A stretch of DNA of 35,854 nt, taken from the IMG/VR virus record IMGVR_UViG_3300049596_000318, positions 1-35,854 of that record. The stretch is one strand, 5' to 3'. The notes below the pieces were generated by a model. That model was not told where the DNA came from. It saw only the letters and a list, made by a program, of their open reading frames with translations, and did not search any database. Numbering within the stretch: position 1 is the stretch's first letter; every line of letters starts with the position of its first letter. Source of the DNA: a virus. Positions 31,009 through 35,854 of the stretch are shown here, one piece after another. The position numbers and the translations under genes are program-made.

Positions 31009-32799
31009 TTAGTCCTTCGGCGCTGCGTAGCGAATCACGTTCGCAATCGTCGCCATGCAGAGCAGCATCGCCGAGGTGTCGAGACCGTGATTCGGCGCGT
31101 TGCTCTTCACCTCGCGCCACTCCCAAACGCCGGTGCGAATCTCGACCTTGGACTCGCCTTTGAGGTGTTCGAGGTAGAGCGGGTTGACGTCCTTCGGCAG
31201 CAACCATTTCAAATCGCCCTTGGCCTCGAGCGCGTTCGCGAGCAGGTCCTTGAAATAGTCGCCGGACCAATCGTAATAAAACACGTCGCCGCCCCGGTAG
31301 TCGCTCACGCGTGGCTCACTGAACGGGAAGTTAATGAGCTTGTCGCTTGCCTCGTCTCGCATCGTCCAAGTCTTGCGAGCGTAACCTCGCATCCCGCGCC
31401 AGCCGAAGTCCGCGCAATCGCGGTCAACGTCGGCCGGCCGGTAGCCGCGATCTTGGGCAACGCACGCGTCCTGCACCTTGTAGCGGTGCTGCAACTGCCG
31501 GAGTTGGTCCCGCGTCTCGACGCGCCCGAAATAGAGCTGCCGATAGGTCGGACCGGTCGCCGAGCTGAAAGCGCCGATCTCGACCCACCAGTGGTCCTGC
31601 TGGCGGTCCACGGCCATCAAGCGAATGACTTCGCCGTCGATGCCCTCGCCGTTGGAGAACTGGGCGACGGTGTAGTCGCTGGCCTGCACGAAGAGGTTGA
31701 CGACCTTCTTCTCGACGATCCACGGCCGAGCCTCGCGCTTGGTGCGAAACTCAATCTTCATTTTGTCGTCACCTTGGCGCACGAAATGATTGTCCGCCTC
31801 GCAGAATTCTTCTACAAGCAGCCGCATCGGCCGGCTGACAACGGCCTCAACTCGGAAACTCTGGATCTCCGCCGGCGCCGCGGCGTTCAGCGGAACGAAC
31901 CGCCCGGCCCGCTTCCAGCCGGTCCGCGTCGTGTCGGTGTCCGGTGACTCGTGGCCGCAATGTGGGCAACGGAAGCGGCACGACTCGACCGCCCGCGCAA
32001 CGTCCCACGTCTCGTCATCGCGCTTCGCCGCTGCGTCCCAGACCACGCCGCCGCGAAGCCCGGTCTCCTCGTTCTTGTCCAGCGCGAACGCGATCGGGTG
32101 CACCTTGTGGCACGCCGGGCACTCGGTGCTCCATTCCTGCTGCGTGCCTTGGCGGAAGCTCGTGTCCTCCACGTTGCCGGTCTCCAGGTCCATAATCGGC
32201 GCTTGGCTCGTGTTGTAAATCTTCGAGCGCCCGACTTCCTCGAAGCGCGAGACGCGGGCGACGGCGTGGCCGTAAACCTCCTGCCACTTCGGCAGCCAAA
32301 TCTCGTCATTTATTTTGTAGCGGATGGACTGCGATTGCTGGCTCGAAAGGTTGGCTGGGTTGAGCAGAAAAAAGAAGCCGCCGAAGTAAATCTCGGTCGT
32401 CGTCCGGTGCGGCCCGACTCGCGGAAGCATCGCCGCCACCGGCTTGCAGCTCTCGAAGATCGGGTTGAGCCGTGACTTGGCGTGCCGGTCAATCATCTCG
32501 TCGGTCTGCATCGTCCAGCTGATCGGTCCGGCGTCGTTGCAAATCAGCCACGGCACCCAGATGTCAGCCACGAGCGTGCCGCCGATTTGCACGGCCTTGC
32601 GGAAATGCACGCGGCGGACGAGCGGGTTTTGTAGCGCGTCGAAGATCGGAATCAGCCACGGCGAAATCTTCACGTTGAACGGTCCTGGCGTCGCGTATGA
32701 CTCGGGCAAGATGATGTGCTTGCGCGCCCACTCGTAAATCGGCGAGAGGTCGGGCTGCGGAAGGCGCAGGGTAGCGCAAAGGAGGTCGGAGGCGGTCAA
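31009..32799 (-). CDS. terL: Terminase large subunit, GpA family
   Basis: The 596-residue product packages DNA. The ATPase-like region has HFRKAVQIGGTLVADIWV (about 65-82), where the family has a Walker A, but the GKT is replaced by GGT. The Walker B/catalytic segment is KINDEIWLP (162-170). A zinc-ribbon insert has CPAC (227-230) and CPHC (278-281), as in other GpA proteins. The nuclease part begins LMAVDRQQDHWWVEIG (394-409) with D398, and another acidic residue lies in CVAQDRGY (446-453). Start is TTG; no ATG occurs before residue 97. Lambda-type GpA would cut cos ends, although no cos site is shown here. Confidence 0.92.
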   Translation of the reverse strand: MTASDLLCATLRLPQPDLSPIYEWARKHIILPESYATPGPFNVKISPWLIPIFDALQNPLVRRVHFRKAVQIGGTLVADIWVPWLICNDAGPISWTMQTDEMIDRHAKSRLNPIFESCKPVAAMLPRVGPHRTTTEIYFGGFFFLLNPANLSSQQSQSIRYKINDEIWLPKWQEVYGHAVARVSRFEEVGRSKIYNTSQAPIMDLETGNVEDTSFRQGTQQEWSTECPACHKVHPIAFALDKNEETGLRGGVVWDAAAKRDDETWDVARAVESCRFRCPHCGHESPDTDTTRTGWKRAGRFVPLNAAAPAEIQSFRVEAVVSRPMRLLVEEFCEADNHFVRQGDDKMKIEFRTKREARPWIVEKKVVNLFVQASDYTVAQFSNGEGIDGEVIRLMAVDRQQDHWWVEIGAFSSATGPTYRQLYFGRVETRDQLRQLQHRYKVQDACVAQDRGYRPADVDRDCADFGWRGMRGYARKTWTMRDEASDKLINFPFSEPRVSDYRGGDVFYYDWSGDYFKDLLANALEAKGDLKWLLPKDVNPLYLEHLKGESKVEIRTGVWEWREVKSNAPNHGLDTSAMLLCMATIANVIRYAAPKD

Positions 32800-32803
32800 A
32801 GCG

Positions 32804-32983
32804 TTACCACCATTCCTTGATCCATGCCGTCAACGCAAACGACTGGCTCACGCCCGCCCGTTTGCATAAATCACGGAACAGCGCTGCGACTTCAGGACGG
32901 AGGCGCACCGTCACGGCGACGGGGCGCTGGTCAGGCGAAAGCGGCTTGCGGCCTGCGCCGGGGCGTTTGCCGCCGGGGGTCAT
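32804..32983 (-). CDS. Small basic, ribbon-helix-helix-like DNA-binding protein
   Basis: The 59-residue product begins MTPGGKRPGAGRKPLSPDQR, a basic AT-hook-like stretch common in small phage proteins, followed by a strand VAVTVRLRPE and helices ALFRDLCKRAGVSQSFALTA as in ribbon-helix-helix proteins. The ATG overlaps the preceding stop (ATGA) and has a perfect AAGGAGG seven bases upstream. It may regulate late genes or assist terminase; the function is inferred. Confidence 0.75.
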   Translation of the reverse strand: MTPGGKRPGAGRKPLSPDQRPVAVTVRLRPEVAALFRDLCKRAGVSQSFALTAWIKEWW

Positions 32984-33192
32984 TTCCACACCTCCTTGAT
33001 TCCCGCAAATTTTGATTTCCATCCACTGAGGTCTCCGCCCATCGCTTTTGCGGCAGTGACGTATGCTGGCACGATTTCGCGGTCCACGATCTTGGCCCCG
33101 CGCATGAGCACTTGCACGCGCGTCACGCAGGCGCGCGACCCGTCGGCGTGGTGCTCCCAAATGTCGCGCGCCTCAAGGCGCAGTGCGCTCAC
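32980..33192 (-). CDS. Hypothetical 70-residue protein upstream of terL
   Basis: The product is a mixed alpha/beta protein (VSALRLEARDIWEHHADGSR, then VTRVQVLMRGAKIVDREIV) ending in SGWKSKFAGIKEVWK. A GTG start overlaps the preceding stop as GTGA, and its own stop overlaps the next ATG. This coupling decides the start over longer upstream readings. No known family recognised. Confidence 0.68.
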   Translation of the reverse strand: MSALRLEARDIWEHHADGSRACVTRVQVLMRGAKIVDREIVPAYVTAAKAMGGDLSGWKSKFAGIKEVWK

Positions 33193-33425
33193 GCCGCCAC
33201 CTCCTTGCGGCTGTATTCGTAGAATTTCCCGTCTGTGTGAAGGTCGTATGTGATGCGGTAGCCGTTGCCCGTGCTGGTGGCTTGGACGAGGAAGGGGGCG
33301 CGAGTGCCGAGGATGCCGGCGCGCCAACCTGAGTCTTGGCACTCTTCGACGGCGGCGATGACGGCTTTCTTACTCCAGAATTTCTTGGCTTTGGTTGAGT
33401 TCATGCCCGACATCATGGGAAGCAT
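33189..33425 (-). CDS. Hypothetical 78-residue protein
   Basis: The product begins MLPMMSGMNSTKAKKFWSKK, then has AVIAAVEECQDSGWRAGILG and strands GNGYRITYDLHTDG; it ends EYSRKEVAA. It starts 22 bases after the glycosyltransferase stop. ATGs at 33416, 33413 and 33404 are alternative starts. It couples to the next gene by GTGA. Function unknown. Confidence 0.62.
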   Translation of the reverse strand: MLPMMSGMNSTKAKKFWSKKAVIAAVEECQDSGWRAGILGTRAPFLVQATSTGNGYRITYDLHTDGKFYEYSRKEVAA

Positions 33426-33447
33426 TTGATTGTTTGCAAGCACTATT

Positions 33448-34203
33448 TCAAACAATCCCAACAATCTTCGGACAATCGCTCCGAGCCTCGCAGAGCCGGA
33501 GCACGTCGTCCTCGCTGATTCGGTGATTCTGCACGCCGCATCCCCCGGCGAGGTTCTCCGCGCTTTGCCGGTCGCGACGATCCCGCGTCCGGCGAATGAC
33601 CGCAAACGACGGGTCGGCGTTCGCCCAGTGCGTGCCGGCGAACCAGAGCGCATGGTCAAACGTCCCGCCGCTCTGCCGATGATTGCCGAGGTCGAGGCGA
33701 ATACCGTGACCGGATCGAATCACGATCGGCTTCTGGTAGCCGCGATTTTCGAGCGAGCGATAGTCTGGATCGCCGTGCGTGCGCTGCGGCACCGGCTCAC
33801 GATCAAGATCAAGGTCGGTCTCGGAGTGATGGCGAAAGACGTTTCGCATCCGAGCTTCGACCGCCGTGACGTTACTCGGAACGCTCGCAAGGTAGCTCTG
33901 CGGCCTAGCGTTGTTCCACGGCCAGATGAACTCGTCGGCGTCCACAACAATCTTCCAGTCGAACGGCGTTGGTTCGGCGAGTAGAGCGTTGACCTTGTCG
34001 GCCTTGATGCGGTCGTCCATGCCGGCTGGAAACTCGAAGTCTAGCACGCGGACGTTGTCCGCCGCTTCGAGCACTTCCCGCGTGCGGTCCGTTGACCGCG
34101 AGACGACAGCGAGGATCTCGTCGGCCCATGCGTAGTGCTGCACGAATAGGCGCGAGAGCGTTTCCTCGTTGTAAAAAAAGCAGATGACTTGGACGCGGAT
34201 CAT
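33448..34203 (-). CDS. GT2-family glycosyltransferase between terS and terL
   Basis: The 251-residue product starts IRVQVICFFYNEETLSRLFV, a typical GT2/GT-A opening with the N-E pair, and has VVDADEFIWPW (about 86-96), where D88 and D90 form the DXD metal site. Mid-protein are HRTHGDPDYRS-like polar segments and WFAGTHWANADPSFAVIRR near 186-205. It lies three bases after the terminase small subunit gene, a rare place for a glycosyltransferase. It is cytoplasmic by sequence. It might modify a virion protein, DNA bases or a host glycan; the first is favoured by the other two glycosyltransferases among virion genes. Confidence 0.85.
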   Translation of the reverse strand: MIRVQVICFFYNEETLSRLFVQHYAWADEILAVVSRSTDRTREVLEAADNVRVLDFEFPAGMDDRIKADKVNALLAEPTPFDWKIVVDADEFIWPWNNARPQSYLASVPSNVTAVEARMRNVFRHHSETDLDLDREPVPQRTHGDPDYRSLENRGYQKPIVIRSGHGIRLDLGNHRQSGGTFDHALWFAGTHWANADPSFAVIRRTRDRRDRQSAENLAGGCGVQNHRISEDDVLRLCEARSDCPKIVGIV

Positions 34204-34206
34204 GGG

Positions 34207-34836
34207 TCACTCCCTCGAGCGGTCCAGCGCCTCTGCCTCGAAGGTCGCAATGTTCGCGTTCACGACCTCGCGGATCTCCGACAAGATCGCGGCGCCCTCG
34301 ACGTTCAACTCCGCCGCGTTCATGCCGACGCCGCGCGGTCCGAGTTCAATCGTCAGCTTGAGCCGCAGCAGCAGGTCCAGCTTTTGGCCGAGCGTCACGA
34401 GCATCGCTTCGACCACTTCGCGGTCAATCACGTCGCCGGCCTCGCGCTCGTTCTTCGACCGGGCGAGGCGGATTTGCTCGCGCATGAGTTCGGCTTTGAG
34501 GTCGGCGAGATTCTTTGTCGCCGTGTCCCTGCCGATTAAGTGCTCGGCGCAGAACGCTTGCCACGCGGTCAGGTTCTCGCGCTTGCCGTCCTCATGTTTC
34601 TTCGGCGCGTCTGGGAAGCGGTTGCGAACGTCGTAAATTCCCTGCCGCGACATCCCCAGCTCCTTCGCCAGCGCGCTTAGGTCTTTGACCCAGCCGCCGG
34701 TCTGCTCGGCTTGAAACTCGTTGAGCGCCTTGCGCTCCGAGGTCGTCAGCGTCTTGCCGGCCTTAAGCTTGACCGCGATGTTTTGGACGTTGCGGCGCGC
34801 GAGGATTTCGCTCGGTGATTGCGCGGCGTCGCTCAC
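34207..34836 (-). CDS. terS: Terminase small subunit, Nu1-like
   Basis: The 209-residue product has an N-terminal helical part and a helix-turn-helix (LSALAKELGMSRQGIYDVRN, about 53-72) for recognising the packaging site. A long helical C-terminal part (about 95-200) would oligomerise and bind TerL, in the manner of lambda Nu1. It lies upstream of terL but is separated by a glycosyltransferase and three small genes. GTG start, overlapping the methyltransferase stop as GTGA. Assignment rests on motif and order; a related DNA-binding protein is the alternative. Confidence 0.75.
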   Translation of the reverse strand: MSDAAQSPSEILARRNVQNIAVKLKAGKTLTTSERKALNEFQAEQTGGWVKDLSALAKELGMSRQGIYDVRNRFPDAPKKHEDGKRENLTAWQAFCAEHLIGRDTATKNLADLKAELMREQIRLARSKNEREAGDVIDREVVEAMLVTLGQKLDLLLRLKLTIELGPRGVGMNAAELNVEGAAILSEIREVVNANIATFEAEALDRSRE

Positions 34837-35854
34837 AACTTCTTTGGAGCCTTTCCGGTTGCGTCGGACCAGCGCTGCAGCGCGACCGCGACGTAGTTCG
34901 GACTGATTTCAATCGCTCGCGCTTTGCGACCAAGCTGCTCGCATGCGATGATGGTTGTGCCACTTCCGCTGAATGGTTCGTAAACCACGTCGTCTGATTT
35001 CGTGTGATTGCCGATTGCGAAAACCCACATCTCGACCGGCTTCATAGTCGGATGCTCTCGCGAGGCTTTTGGTCTGTTGAAGTCCCAGACCGTTGTCCTT
35101 GTGCGGTTGCTGTTCTTCAGCCGGTCGCCGGGTTTCCATCCAAAAAGAATCGGCTCATGTTTGTAATGATACTCGGAATGCCCCATGACCATTGAATCCT
35201 TGTTCCATACCAATACCTGCCGGAGGTATCCACGCGCCTTCCAGTCGTTGAAGAAGACCCCGTGCAACGGTCCCGCCGGGACCGTTGCAATCCAATAAGC
35301 CCCGGCGCGAGAAACGCCATCTGCTGCGTCAAACCATTGCGCGCACATCTTCGCTAAGGTTTCCTCGTCCACGTCGTCGTTCTCGACCTTGAGCGCGTCC
35401 TTGGTTTTGCCGACGTAAGCAACGCCGTAAGGTGGGTCTGTAATTACCATGTCAGCAAGCCCCTCCCCCATCACTCGACGCGCATCATCTAGCTTTGAGG
35501 AATCGCCGCAAAGCAGCCGGTGCTCGCCCAATTCCCAGAGTTGGCCCGGCTCAACACCCCACTTTGCTCGCAACTCGTCAGCCTTGTCGATCTGCGGCTC
35601 GGCATCGATCTCGGAATCCCCGACAAGATCGGATGAAATCTTTGCCAGCTCCTGCTCGGTAAATCCTAAGTCCTCAAGGTCTTGGCCTGCGTCAAGAAGC
35701 GATTTGAGAACGCCGTCAAGGGTATCCTCCCACTCCGCCAGCTCCGCCGTGCGGTTGTCGGCGATGGCGAACGCCGTGGCCTCAACGCCCACGAGTTCGG
35801 TCCGCACGATCTGGATTTCTGTCCAGCCGAGTTCCTGCGCCGCGGTCAACGTGC
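34833..35854 (-). CDS. DNA methyltransferase with ParB-like N-terminus, partial
   Basis: The visible part is about 339 codons. The first residues (TLTAAQELGWTEIQI) match the end of a ParB-like nuclease domain, so the gene begins outside the window; the TTG at 35849 is not the true start. From about residue 100 the protein is an amino-methyltransferase: DPPYGVAYVG (about 138-147) is the catalytic DPPY motif, and EPFSGSGTTIIACEQLGRKA (about 292-311) is the AdoMet-binding FxGxGT motif. The order DPPY before FSGSGTT indicates a beta-type enzyme that methylates adenine N6 or cytosine N4. It would protect phage DNA or mark it for packaging. It couples to terS by GTGA. Confidence 0.92.
   Translation of the reverse strand, partial: TLTAAQELGWTEIQIVRTELVGVEATAFAIADNRTAELAEWEDTLDGVLKSLLDAGQDLEDLGFTEQELAKISSDLVGDSEIDAEPQIDKADELRAKWGVEPGQLWELGEHRLLCGDSSKLDDARRVMGEGLADMVITDPPYGVAYVGKTKDALKVENDDVDEETLAKMCAQWFDAADGVSRAGAYWIATVPAGPLHGVFFNDWKARGYLRQVLVWNKDSMVMGHSEYHYKHEPILFGWKPGDRLKNSNRTRTTVWDFNRPKASREHPTMKPVEMWVFAIGNHTKSDDVVYEPFSGSGTTIIACEQLGRKARAIEISPNYVAVALQRWSDATGKAPKKL

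Noticed and set aside
30886-31947. 353-codon plus-strand open frame over terL
   Set aside because: It is antisense to the terminase, with no motif; length comes from high GC.
1-35854. The window as a complete circular genome
   Set aside because: Joining base 1 to base 35854 keeps the edge frame open into the methyltransferase, but the joined peptide (poly-G then TLTAAQELGW) lacks the GHG residues expected just before this ParB segment, so frame continuity is probably chance. The C8 run at the edge could also be an assembly artefact.
1-35854. CRISPR array, tRNA, integrase, attachment site or repressor
   Set aside because: No regularly spaced palindromic repeats, cloverleaf, recombinase motif or divergent regulator was seen anywhere in the window.

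Overview
The window is almost certainly one tailed double-stranded DNA bacteriophage (or a prophage-sized piece of one). Every gene I can support, about 53, reads leftward on the minus strand, so the biological order runs from base 35854 down to base 1. The virion genes are those of a lambda-like siphovirus: terminase, gpW-like joiner, lambda-type portal, capsid protease/scaffold, decoration protein, major capsid protein, connectors, tail terminator, tail tube, frameshifted tail chaperone, tape measure, and tail-tip proteins ending in a gpJ-like protein. The sequence is GC-rich. Many genes that are not coupled to an upstream stop have an A/C-rich leader instead of a Shine-Dalgarno sequence. 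The host cannot be named from sequence alone. No integrase, repressor or tRNA gene is visible.

Layout in transcription order. 35854-33448: DNA methyltransferase (cut by the window end), terminase small subunit and a first glycosyltransferase. 33425-28294: three small coupled genes, large terminase, gpW-like joiner and portal. 28288-22667: a block unusual for this position, with a long repetitive adhesin or fibre, a 46-residue protein, a beta-helix-like protein, two holin-like membrane proteins and a third membrane protein. 22639-20350: capsid protease/scaffold, decoration protein and major capsid protein. 20350-19571: an HNH endonuclease gene flanked by two intrinsic terminators. 19522-17502: two more glycosyltransferases. 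17485-8753: connectors and the tail, including a programmed -1 frameshift at bases 15204-15198.

After a 164-base gene-free gap (8589-8752), the left third carries small genes, a secreted lysozyme-like endolysin and a recombination block (a protein with an SSB-like tail, a RecT-like annealing protein, a RecE/YqaJ-like exonuclease and a RusA resolvase). Then come a DUF1376-type replication initiator and a DnaB helicase, followed by small accessory genes. The initiator gene contains, in its linker, a 12-bp-spaced GTTACC array and a tandem 7-bp repeat that is out of register with the codons. This looks like a replication origin embedded in the initiator gene, as in lambda O.

How the parts fit: initiator plus DnaB would start replication at the internal origin. 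RecT/exonuclease/RusA would process recombination intermediates and concatemers. TerS/TerL would package DNA through the portal. The three glycosyltransferases inside the virion operon suggest sugar modification of particle proteins. The holins and the exported endolysin would lyse the host, although their genes lie about 15 kb apart.
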